Assembly: GCA_964020155.1 (NCBI GenBank)
Contig: OZ026558.1
Location: forward strand, 1,974,663 to 2,038,662
Source of the DNA: Chondrilla cf. caribensis
Taxonomy: Eukaryota; Porifera; Demospongiae; Chondrillida; Chondrillidae
Length of the DNA: 64,000 nt
Direction of reading: 5' to 3'
The notes under the pieces are model-generated. The model saw nothing but the letters and a program-made list of their open reading frames with translations. It did not search any database and had not been told where the DNA came from. The translations under genes were made by a program, and so were the position numbers. Positions 10,636 through 20,983 of the stretch are shown piece after piece. The first letter of the stretch is position 1; every line of letters begins with the position of its first letter.

Positions 10636-12797
10636 TCATGGATTAAGAATTTCTTCATCCTCAATTAGCTCACTTGTGCTTCCCTCAGCAGACTGAACTC
10701 TGCTATCATTGCCCCTCTTGTGTACCTGATTACTACCAGAATTATCCAAAAGCTTCCAAATCAATGTCTTCAGGAAGAATGTAACTGCTCCAAGGATGAC
10801 TGGAATAAAAGCAGAGCTGAGTAAAGCCCTAAAATTGTCTTGCTTTGTGCCCACATTGATGGCATATCCACTGGAACCAAGTACAGCACAATAACAGCCA
10901 ACCATAGAGAGTAGTGGAATGAGTACCACAGCATGTAGTATGGTGGTTCCTCTTCCCTGTGGTCTCTGTCGCTTTGGAGTGAATAGGTAGGCAGAAATTG
11001 TGAACACTAAAGCGAAAATGTTGATAAGACAGAAAAGAACAAGTACGAGAACAAGTGCATTTGTTATCACAGCAAATGGCTCAGCAAGCAAGGCAATACC
11101 AATAATTGTTCCGTGTATGGTGATGTAAAGTACTGCCATCATGTTGATCACAATACCCATACAAAATACGAATGGCTTTGTACGCTGCAGCTTACAGCAA
11201 CAGAAGAGTACAGCAGTTGGAATCAAGAAAATGTATGACATTGATGGTGGTTTAACTGTTCGGGCAAAGTATATGGCAATGGGTACTGCAAATAAAGCAG
11301 GGAGGCTGACTACGCCACTGCCAATGACCAAGTTACCAATATCACTTCCATTTTGAGGTGATATGCTGTTCATTATCGATAATACACAGTACATCATGAA
11401 TGGCAACATGAAGATGTTGCAACTTGTGATACCACTTATCAGTCCATAATGCTTGTAGGTGTAGAAATGAGTTTGTTGTACATGAGTCTCCAAATGGTAC
11501 TTCAGCACTAGAATTATTCCAATTGAGACCAATATAAGTTCCATTACTCCCCCAATGTACAAAATCTTTCGAGTCACATTAAAGCGTTTGTTGAAATGAG
11601 CAAAATCTTTTGGAATTTGAAGAAATTCCTGACCGTAATTGCAGGTTTCTTGAACAAATCCTGATTGCTGGTTAGTTTTTGTAGCATCATCAAGTGAATA
11701 ATCCTGAAGCTGGATGAGGAATGCATAATTTTTATAATTAATATTATAATATCAATAAAATTAAAATATTATAATGTTAGTAGTATAAGACTTAGTGTAT
11801 TTAATATAAAATTTATGTGCAGTATTTCCTCTATAATGCATATATAATAAATAATTCAGGTCCACCACATTCCCAGACCAGTTATTTACACTGAAAATCA
11901 CCAAGGTTGCCTTTTCTTTAGAGGATTCACAGTCTTGTATCTATGGGGTCATGCTTGCATTCAAACCCATTTAATTTTCACATTTTGTGGAGTTCAGTGA
12001 GATGATTACTTTACCATTTCATAGCATTGAGCAAGTGTCTAATCCCAATATCAGCAGGATGTAGCAGTGCAAATCTATAGAATATGTATAATATACATCA
12101 AACTGTACTGCTGAAATGGTTTGGTGTTCTTTAACTTTTCAGGGACATGTTATCCCTATCAGTTTCCATCATTTTATACTAGACTAAGTTTAGTTAAAAG
12201 CACAGAATGCATGGTTTTATACAGACAGCTAGACATATTTAGATGTTTCAACACCATCAAGGAGGTATGGTATTACTGAATTTGACAATGTGTACATCAT
12301 ATCATTATTATCATACTTACCAAAGAGGTCATTTGCAATAGGAATTTCGTTGTCACGTTGGAACAAGGATAGGGAACAAAAATTGTTATTTTAGGAGGGC
12401 TCCATTCTTCGAAATAGTTCAATGTGTAAAGTGAGAGTTTGTTGAGAAACTCTGGTCTCGTGTATATGAACATTATAGAAGAAAACCATATCAGCTCATG
12501 TTTTGGACAGGATGGTGTACTGAGCAATGTGACTTCTGATCCATTTGAATCAATTGATTTATAATCCACTAGCACTGAATATGGCAAATGCCCATATGGT
12601 GGGTAGAAGGCCTGGGACAATTTCTGCCTGTTATCTGTGTTGTTCATGAAGGTCATCTCTTCAAACTTCCTGTAATCTTCAATACAGTTTACGGAGCTCT
12701 CAATGATGCTGAACCCATTGTATGCCGTACAAGCACAATATTGTACTGACCATATACCAAAGGCAGTCAACAATGTGAACATCACTAGAGTTGCCAT
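10636..12797 (-). CDS. A2: intact subfamily A multi-pass receptor-like protein
   Basis: Spliced from exon 1 (12321-12797, 159 codons) and exon 2 (10636-11709, 357 codons plus TGA): 516 aa. The intron at 11710-12320 is GT..AG, phase 0. Residues 1-23 form a signal peptide (MATLVMFTLLTAFG...). The ectodomain has cysteines in NCIEDY, PSCPKH and YPCSN plus one in the exon-2 linker (ETCNY), with N-glycosylation sites NNT, NGS and NVT. Hydrophobic segments lie near residues 207-228, 247-271, 284-307, 316-331 (short, flanked by basic residues), 339-363, 370-401, 416-439 and 454-477. The basic loop TPKRQRPQGRG and the acidic tail ELIEDEEILNP fit a cytoplasmic location. I chose the MATLV start because it gives the signal peptide and sits two bases after a conserved 61-nt 5' UTR intron (12800-12860). 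Family unnamed; surface receptor role is inference. Confidence 0.88.
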
Positions 12798-12799
12798 AA

Positions 12800-12860
12800 C
12801 TGGTGGAATTGTGGCCGTACTGTGTGTGGCTGTAATTATTAAGTCACAAACGGTACTTAC
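12800..12860 (-). other. Predicted 61-nt intron in the 5' UTR of A2
   Basis: Read on the minus strand it starts GTAAGTACC and ends CCACCAG, followed two bases later by the ATG. Matching 61-nt introns occur in the same place in A3 (17702-17762), A5 (28371-28431), A6 (34571-34631), A8 (42256-42316), A9 (49034-49094) and A10 (56303-56363), with substitutions but no net length change. A1, which is broken elsewhere, has lost the donor. Confidence 0.65.
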
Positions 12861-12949
12861 TCAATGTGTATAAGAAGCTGAAAGCAACTCATTGTATGTG
12901 AGTTTATTCTAGAAAGGAAAACCTCAACATTTCTGTTTCTATCTTTAAC

Positions 12950-13275
12950 ATGATTGTTGTTTAGCTCGCATTTATAATAGATGTACAGTTTGTATAATAT
13001 TACATCAGAGGGCAAGCTAAAGGTCATTCAGGTAAATGCAACTTTTTTAAAAAGAACCAAATGTCTACAAAACATGGGACTCAACTTGGATTTTGCGGTT
13101 AACTGAGGACAAAGAATACAGATTGGTATACAATAGTATACAATAGTGTGACAGGATGCGGATAGCAAGGTTTCAAGTAAATGGAGGTAAAAATGTATTG
13201 TACAGATTTGTTTCAATAGAAAATTATGTGGATGGTGAGGGAACCGGTTATCTGAGGATAAGTGAGGTCTGACTT
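12950..13275. repeat. ~310-bp dispersed repeat, copy 1
   Basis: Runs from an 'agagggcaagctaaaggtca' block to a right end reading like GGTTATCTGAGG..TAAGTGAGGTCTGACT. Other copies are at ~18455-18765, 34780-35070 and 43440-43755, all in the same orientation upstream of array genes. The right end looks like a pogo/Tigger-type terminal repeat, but I cannot see a matching left end. Confidence 0.6.
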
Positions 13276-13747
13276 TATTTCAAACTCATTTATGCTACAG
13301 TAATGAGAAGTGTGATTCAGACCATGTCAGGTATCATAAATTCAAAATCATTTGAATTGGCTATGTACCAGACTCCAGCTATATATTATTATAACTTGTA
13401 CATGTGATGCATGATATTGAGACTAAGTTTTCATAACCAGCGCGTACATGTACTGTATGTTACACAGGTTGATTTGTGGTTGAATACATATTGTGGTATA
13501 TAATAGGCATATAATTGTGACAATTGATATAATATTGCAATAGAAGAACTTTATATTTCAGTCATCATTGGACATTGATTGACAAATTCCTTTTGAGTAC
13601 GTAACAGATCACTTCTCAATTTGATGAAGAAGCACAAAAACACATTATTTACACTACAGCGTACATAGTTGGTCCCATTCAGATTCCTTACAATTTAATG
13701 CAAGTTATTCTCAGGTGATAATGTCGATTTACTTCCATGTAAACGAA

Positions 13748-14354
13748 TCTGAGAAAAGGGGTAATAATGCGCTGTTGTGTAAACAGAGATACGGGTCAAA
13801 ACATGTTTCCATGTAATTTTTTTGATTTTTTTCTGCAATGAATCCAATCTAAACGTTTAGTAGAATGTTCCCTGAAAGCGCAGAGACCACCTAAACTTGC
13901 ATTTTGGAGCTTAGGCTGATTTATTGCCTATTGAAAATATGCCATTTTATTCGATAAGCAGTTATGCGGTTACCGCCATGTACTCGCGCAAAGGAAAATA
14001 ACGTTATTGTTAGATTTACTTTATTGTAATGACCGAAAGATAGTTAGCCGACAGGCATGACTTAATTTTGAATACATTCCTTTCTCATTTAACGCAGAAG
14101 TAATAATAAAATAAGATAGCCCAGATGATGTCACAAATTATACGAAGATATACGGATTGTTCGGAAGTAAGCCTATAATCGCCATTTCTCGGAAATGTGG
14201 TTTTGTTTACTGTAACATACTTTTGGGTGTATCTTCGGAACCGAATTAGCTACACGGAATTTCAAGCGGCATTCTGTAGATTCGCATATGTGTTATAACT
14301 AGGTATGGTTAACTCGGAATCGATTGTTAGCGCAATATTACCATTTTTCTCAGA
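13748..14354. mobile_element. ~607-bp DNA element with 26-bp terminal inverted repeats
   Basis: Left end 13748-13773 (begins TCTGAGAAAA, ends AATGCGCT) pairs with the right end 14329-14354 (begins AGCGCAATATTACC, ends TTCTCAGA) with three mismatches. The interior has no reading frame of note and differs in base composition from the spacer. Paralogous spacer at 8540-8590 and 19150-19200 lacks it, so it is an insertion. I cannot define the target-site duplication. Probably a non-autonomous DNA transposon. Confidence 0.75.
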
Positions 14355-15854
14355 TCCTGTCACATTACAAAACCAGTTTCACAGTACAAGTGTTACTCTA
14401 AATTGTCATTGGCTCACCTATATTATGTATATGGTCCAATGTGCCTACGATTGATTTAGTGTGTCTGGTGTAACTTTGCTGGGATTCCCCATTATAATCA
14501 TTATGCTGATGCATGACATAATATTATGCATAATACTGCTGTATTAGTGAATCTGAAGGCAAATTTGTTTCGTATTATACAGGAGTTTAATAAAAATAAA
14601 CTTTCTACCAAAAGTGTTCAATATGGGTGGTCTACTTCTAGTTACACATGTATTTCTAATATAATTGACATAATGTACCACAAGTGTCACTCAAAATAGT
14701 TATGGACACACACACAATATACAGTCAACAATGGTGTCAGGAGAGAGAGTCTAATAATAGAACATGCTCCTATATAAACTATTGCATAATCATATTTCAC
14801 TGTTCCACTGTTTTGTTGAAACTGAAGTGAATTGAATGTATGTTGCTAGTGTAATACTCACCATATACACTGAAACAGTTCACAATAACAGTTAGAATCC
14901 CCAATCTGTCCTGTTTTCATACTGAAAGTGATAATCATTGTGTTTGCATAAGGTGACAATAATAACAAAGTTTAATTAATATAATACTAACAAAGTACAC
15001 CTTAAGCTTGTTCCATTCAATTTTTTAAACAGTGCATCAGTGGTCCTTCCGGGATTGATGATAACTTGATGTACATTGATGAATGATAATTTTGCTAATG
15101 TAACTGAATACGATATATGTTATTAATATGTAATTCAGTTGCATAATATTATGCCGATCATGGACTGAGAATTTCTTCATCCTCAAGTAACTCAGTTGTG
15201 TTTCCCTGAAAGTGACAATTATTGTGTTTGCATGATGTAAAACATAATAATAACAAAGTACAGTGTCACCTTAACCTTGTTCTATTCAATTTCTTATAGA
15301 GTACATCAGCAGTCCTTCTGGGATTATAGTAGGGTCACATTTTTTCCTTGCAACACATATACAGGTTTGCTGGGGAAAGTACAGCCTGGAAGTGAAGGTA
15401 CAAACTGTGAAATACAGAAATATCCTTGCGGCATTGGATGTATACCTACATCTTTTTTGAAGGTAAAATATAGTGTTAGTGATTAAATGTACTTTTTCCT
15501 TTCCTAAGTACTGCTGATGTGCCTATTGTTTCCTTATAAATGCATATTTATTTATTGAAAACTATGAAAAGCTCTAGGCCAAACGGGTAACTTGACCCCT
15601 GGACTCCCTGGATCTGCCCAGATCATATTTTTGTTTTACACAAATGGACATGAAGACAATTAAGTCATATAAAATAGTTTTCTACTATATACGACTACAC
15701 ATTCGTATCAAACCATATCAATATACAATGCAAAATCACTCAATGTGAGATAACTTGATGTATGTTAATGAATGATAATTTTGCTGATGTAATTAAGAAA
15801 GATATAAGTTTGCACAGTATTATCATGTGAAATATTTGCATAATATCATGCCGA
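14355..15854. other. Spacer between A2 and A3, array flank with one exon-2 tail relic
   Basis: Made of the recurring downstream and upstream flank blocks of the array. The only gene-related piece is the exon-2 tail at 15158-15207, listed separately. The flank block is present twice in succession (around 15010-15210 and 15270-15850), which suggests a partial unit was duplicated here. Confidence 0.55.
15158..15207 (-). pseudogene. Relic of the last codons of a subfamily A exon 2
   Basis: On the minus strand it encodes a match to the acidic tail (LLEDEEILSP, then TGA at 15158-15160), preceded downstream by the same GCATAATATTATGC palindrome that follows intact A genes. The homology stops abruptly at ~15207 and flank sequence follows, so only about 15 codons remain of a deleted gene copy. 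Confidence 0.75.
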
Positions 15855-17699
15855 TCATGGATTAAGAATTTCTTCATCCTCAACTAACTCAGTTGTGTTT
15901 CTCTCGGCAGACTGATCTCTGCTATCATTGCCCCTCTTGTGTACCTGATTACCACCTGAATTATCCAAAAGGTTCCAAATCAATGTCTTCAGGAAGAATG
16001 TAACTGTTCCAAGAATGACTGGAATGAAAGCAGAGCTGAGTAAAGCCCTAGAATTGTCTTGCTTTGTGTCCACATTGATGGCATATCCACTGGAACCAAG
16101 TACAGCACAATAACAGCCAACCATAGCAAGTAGTGGGATGAGTACCACACCATGCAGTATGGTGGTTCCTCTTCCCTGTGATCTCTGTCGCTTTGGAGTG
16201 AAGAGGTAGGCAGAAATTGTGAACACTAAAGAGAATATGTTGATAAGACAGAAAAGAACAAGTATGAGAACAAGTGCATTTGTAATAACAGCAAATGGCT
16301 CAGCAAACACGGCAACACCAATAATTGTTCCATGTATGGTGATGTAAAGTACTGTCATCACATTTATCAAAATACCCATACAAAATACAAATGGCTTTGT
16401 ACGCTGCAGTTTACAGCAACAGAAGAGTACAGCAGTTGGAATCAAGAAAATGTATGACATTGATGGTGGTTTAACCGTTCGAGCAAAGTATATGGCAATG
16501 TGCACTGCAAGTAGAGCAGGGAGGCTGGCTATGCCATTACCAGTGACTAAGAAACCAATATCACTTCCATTTTGAGGTGATACGCTGTTCATTACCGATA
16601 ATACGCTGTACATCATGAATGGCAACATGAAGATGTTGCAACTTGTGATACCACTTATCAGTCCATAATGTTTGTAGGTGTAGAAATGAGTGTGTTGTAC
16701 ATGAGTCTCCAAATGGCACTTCAGCACTAGGATAATTCCAATAGAGACCAGTATAAGCTCCATTACTGCCCCTATGTACGAAATCATTCGAGTGACATTG
16801 AAGCATTTGTTGAAACCAGTGAAATCTTTTGGAATATGAAGAAATTCCTGACCGTAATTGCAGGTTTCTTGAACAAATCCTGAGTGCTGGTTAGTTTTTG
16901 TAGCAACTTCAAGTGCATAATCCTGAAGCTGGATGAGGAATGCATGATTAATATCAGTAATAATATTATATTATAGCATCCGTTTCCATAGAAACAGTGA
17001 TATTATACAGCAATTTTATAATGTATAAAGCGCTAGCAACGGATGCTATACTGGTTAAGACATGGACACTCGGGCAGTATGACATATGATATACACTCGT
17101 CCTCAGGCGCTTCGCGCCCTTGGGACTCGGCATTTTATATGTCATCATGCCCTCGTGCCCATGTCTTAACCACAAATCAATAATATCAATTGGACAATGT
17201 GTACATATGATGTACTTACTGAAGAGGTCATTTGCAATAGGAATTTTGTTGTCACGTTGAAACAAGGATAGGGAACAAAAATTGTTATTTTAGGAGGGCT
17301 CCATTCTTCAAAATAGTTCAATGTGTAAAGTGAGAGTTTGTTGAGAAACTCCGGTCTACTGTATATGAACACTATTGAACACATCCATATCAGCTCAGGT
17401 CTTGGACAGGATGGTGTACTGAGCAATGTGACTTCTGATCCATTTGCATCCATTGATTTATAATCCACTATCACTGAATATGGCAAATGCCCATATGGTG
17501 GGTAGAAGGCCTGGGACAATTTCTGCCTGTTTTCTGTGTTGTTCATGAAGGTCATCTCTTCAAACTTCCTGTAATCTTCAACACAGTTGACAGAGCTTTC
17601 AGTGATGCTGAATCCATTGGATGCCATACAAGCACAATATAGTGCTGACGATAATATACCAAAGGCAGTCAACAATGTAAACCCCACTAGAATGGCCAT
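15855..17699 (-). CDS. A3: intact subfamily A multi-pass receptor-like protein
   Basis: Exon 1 is 17220-17699 (160 codons) and exon 2 is 15855-16928 (357 codons plus TGA), giving 517 aa. Intron 16929-17219 (291 nt) has GT..AG ends, phase 0. The signal peptide is MAILVGFTLLTAFG.. with one extra residue relative to A2. The ectodomain keeps all four cysteines (NCVEDY, PSCPRP, YPCFN, and ETCNY in the linker) and the NNT, NGS and NVT sites. The exon-2 hydrophobic pattern and acidic tail ELVEDEEILNP are as in A2. The intron carries two inverted-repeat insertions (listed separately). The 5' UTR intron acceptor has changed to GAAACAG but retains AG. Start chosen as for A2; a longer in-frame reading upstream (from 17789) would cross that intron. 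Confidence 0.88.
16972..17050. repeat. Short element with 13-bp terminal inverted repeats in A3 intron
   Basis: TATAGCATCCGTT at 16972-16984 is repeated in reverse complement at 17038-17050. The piece sits inside the A3 intron directly beside the larger foldback at 17053-17171 and is absent from the related A1 intron. Confidence 0.75.
17053..17171. mobile_element. Foldback (hairpin) element in A3 intron
   Basis: The left arm begins GGTTAAGACATGG at 17053 and the right arm ends with its reverse complement (CCATGTCTTAACC, 17159-17171). Pairing continues imperfectly inward through GGGCA/TGCCC and GACATAT/ATATGTC to a GC-rich centre around 17110-17120 (GGCGCTTCGCGCC). The whole piece can fold as one long hairpin. 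It is absent from the equivalent intron of A1. Confidence 0.8.
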
Positions 17700-17805
17700 A
17701 ACTGTTTCAACTGTGGTCGTACTGTGCGTATATGTGTTTATCAAGTCACAACCATTACTTACTCGATGTGTATATGAAAATGAAAGCAATTTGCAACAAC
17801 CAACA

Positions 17806-18427
17806 AGTTTGTAATACTGAAAATGTTTTGACTAATACTGAAAACAGTGTGAGTGACATTGTAATTTAAACACTCTGGAAAACTACCATATTGATCCACA
17901 GTGCCATCCCAAGTAGAGGTGACTTCACATATTTCATATAACAATAACAGAACAGTACAGTGACTAGTATCATGAAAGTGTATGGAATGACTGGTGGCTG
18001 TTTATCTTGTATGCAAATTATAAGGCAATTGGCATTTCCGGAAGAATACCTATGGGTATTCCAAAGTTGTACGAAATTATGTCTCTTATCACTATCATCT
18101 GATCAGAGTAGCTGCTTGACAACTGAAATGTGTCAATTAAAACAACACTGTTGTAGTTATTAATCCAGTCACAATCACTCCCACATTAAACCATAATACT
18201 GGTATGAATAGGAATAGTTTTGTGGAGGCAGTGTTGAATTTGCCATTTTATCACCCTTATAGCAATTAACCACAGTAGAACAACTTCCAGTATGCCTCCA
18301 AGTAGGAAATACACTCCATATCTGACAGTGATATGGTGGAATTTGCTACCACTGATTCTACTGGGTGGATGTATGTTGCATCATTGGCAGTTCTCTTAAT
18401 GACAACAATCCCACTACCACCTCATGC
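17806..18427 (-). pseudogene. Subfamily B exon-2 relic upstream of A3
   Basis: Same truncated B exon-2 homology as upstream of A1, from the 'PFAVITN' region to near the exon start, with several frameshifts and stops. Compared with B1 it lacks the C-terminal third and the acceptor-proximal codons. It begins within ~45 bases of the A3 5' UTR donor. Confidence 0.75.
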
Positions 18428-18454
18428 CACCTCATCATTTCTGTTTCTATCTTG

Positions 18455-18765
18455 AATGCAATTGTTGTTTTGCTCACATTTATAATAGGTGTACAGTGTA
18501 TACATTATTATCAGAGGGCAAGCTAAAGGTCAAATGCAACTTGAAAAGAACAAAAGGTTGGACTCAACTTGAATTTCGCAGTTAACTAAGGACAAAGAAT
18601 ATGGATTGGTGCACAATAGTATGCCATAGTGTGACTGGATGCAAATAGCAAGGTTCCCAGTTAATAGAGGTGAAAGTGTATTGATAGATTTGTTTCAATA
18701 GAAAATGATGTGGATGGTGAGGCAACCGGCTATCTTAGGTGTGAATAAGTGAGGTCTGACTGTAT
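18455..18765. repeat. ~310-bp dispersed repeat, copy 2
   Basis: Second copy of the repeat at 12950-13275, again ending in an ACCGGCTATCTTAGG..AAGTGAGGTCTGACT-type right end. Confidence 0.6.
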
Positions 18766-20311
18766 TATAAACTCATTTATGCAACAGTAGTGTGAAGTGT
18801 GATTCAGACCATATTATGCATAAAAATTCAAAATCATTTGAATTGACTGACTAGACTCCAGCTATATGTACTTGTGATGCATGATATCGCCTCAGACTAA
18901 GTTTTCATAACCAGTACATACATATTATACATGTCTGTTGCACAGGTTGATGTGTGGTTGAATACATTGTAGTATATAGTAGGACCATCAATTTTGACAA
19001 TTAATGTATTGCAATATAAGAATTTCAATTGTTTATTGACAAGTTCTTTGTGAGTACAGCAAGGTTTCTCTTCTCAAATTTGATGCAGTAGCACAAAAAA
19101 CGTTATATACACTATGACGTACATTGATTCCTTACGACTTAATGCAAATTTTTCTCAGGTGTGAATATCAGTTTTCTTATATTACAAAACCAATTTCACA
19201 TACTGTAACAGTACAAGTATTTACTTTCAATTGTCATTGATACACCTATATGTATATGTTAGATATGTCCACATACGCTAATTACTTCATAATGGTGATC
19301 TAATATTAGAGCACTAGAGTCAAATGGGCCTGTTGATTTAATGTGTCTGGTATAAGTATATGTGGATTTCCATTATAATCACTATTATGCTGATGCATGA
19401 CATAATATGCCTATCCTGCTGTATTAGTGAATCTGAAGGTAAATTTGTTTCATATACAGGAGTTTAATAAAAGATTATTAACTTTCTGCCATAAGTGCTA
19501 CTTATGGATGGTCTATTTCTAGCTAGTTACAAGACTAAGTGTCACTTGAAATAGTTATGGACATATGTACAATATATTATAGTCAACAATGATGTCACAG
19601 GAGAGAATCTAATAATAGAACAGAAACAATTCACAATAACAGTTAGAATCCCAAATCTGTCCTGTTTTCATACTGAAAGTGATAATTATTGTGCTTGCAT
19701 AATGCGGCACATAATAATAACAAAGTATACAACTTAAGCTCATTCCATTCAATTGCTTAAAGAGTGCATCAGCATTCCTTCCAGGATTTCGGTAGGGTCA
19801 CATTTTTTCCCCACAACTTTCATGTATAGAGTCTTGCTGGAGAAATTACAACCTACAAGTGAAGGTACAAACTGTGCATGAAATATCCTTGCATGCAGCA
19901 TTGGAGGCATACATGCACATTTTCAAAGGTAATATGATAGAGTTAGTGATCAATTAGACCTGATGTATGACAGATGTACTTTTTCCTTTGCTCAGTACTG
20001 TGCTAATGTGATTATTATTTCCTTATAAATCCATTTTTATTTATTGAAAAATGGCACAAAGCCCGATCCAGGCCATGAGGGTCACTTGAAACTTTGACCC
20101 CCTGGATCTGCCCGATCATTATTTGTTTAACACAAATTGATATGTGATATTTTAAGGCTGCAAATTGTATGAAGCCATAATATAATGTAAAATCACTCAA
20201 TGTATGATAACTTGATGTACGTTGATGAATGTCAGCTTTACTAATGTAATTCAGTAGGATGTAATTTTACACAGTATTATCACATAATTTAATTGCATAA
20301 TATCCTGCCAA
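18766..20311. other. Spacer between A3 and A4, array flank, no gene
   Basis: Upstream flank blocks followed by the downstream flank of A4 (from ~19780, parallel to 15330-15850 and 35860-36300). I see nothing coding. Confidence 0.55.
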
Positions 20312-20706
20312 TCATGGATTAAGAATTTCTTCATCCTCAATTAACTCAGTAGCGTATCCCTCAGCAGCCTGATCTCTGCTATCACTACTCCTGTCATGTA
20401 CCTGATTACCACCTGAATTATCCAAAAGCTTCCAAATCAACATCTTAAGGAAGAATGTAACTGCTCCAAGAAGGACTGGAATGAAAGCAGAGCTGAGTAA
20501 TGCCCTGGTATTGTCTTGCTTCGTGTCCGCATTGATGGCATATCCACTGGAACCAAATACAGCACAATAACAGCCAACCATAGCAAGTAGTGGGATGAGT
20601 ACCACAGCATACAGTATGGTGGTTCCTCTTCCCTGTGGTCTCTGTCGCTTTGGAGTGAAGAGGTAGGCAGAAATTGTGAACACTAAAGAGAATATGTTGA
20701 TAAGAT
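20312..20706 (-). pseudogene. A4: C-terminal fragment of subfamily A exon 2
   Basis: Encodes only the last ~130 codons of exon 2: the end of the fifth long hydrophobic segment, the FTISAYLFTPKRQRPQGRG loop, the last two membrane segments and the tail ending ELIEDEEILNP with TGA at 20312-20314. Homology stops at ~20706, where retroelement sequence (GCTAGATGGATACAACAGTG) begins. The rest of exon 2 and all of exon 1 do not reappear on the other side of the element, so the gene was truncated, not simply interrupted. Confidence 0.88.
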
Positions 20707-20983
20707 GCTAGATGGATACAACAGTGAGCTATTCTTCAAGGGTGTGGCATGAGCTAGAACTAAGAAGACTTTAGGTTACTATTATAGGCTTTGTGTAGCT
20801 AATGATATCATGTACCTATCTGTATGGTTAATATGTATTTATCACTTTAGTTGAGTATATATGCTTTGAGGTCTCTTGTGAAGACCAATTGATTAATGAT
20901 TCATTCTGAAGTGAACTAGTGTCGTCAAGCGAGTTTAGGACATATCACATGGTGTCAGAAGTGGGATACTGAGCAAGAACGCG
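20707..20983 (+). mobile_element. Retroelement leader: fragment of older element, LTR-like stretch and primer-binding site
   Basis: The first bases (to ~20755) match two separated parts of the LTR element at 29944-31724: the post-leader GCTAGATGGATACAACAGTG (cf. 30238) and an integrase-start segment containing ATTCTTCAAGGG (cf. 31085). The following ~190 bases are AT-rich and end in CA just before TGGTGTCAGAAGTGGGAT (20950-20967), which looks like a tRNA-Leu-type primer-binding site. That makes ~20760-20949 a likely 5' LTR, though I cannot place its left edge and no matching 3' LTR exists here. Confidence 0.6.

Noticed and set aside
17166..17789. Longer N-terminus for A3 starting at 17789
   Set aside because: It would run through the conserved 61-nt UTR intron and place ~30 hydrophilic residues before the signal peptide; other copies do not keep that frame.
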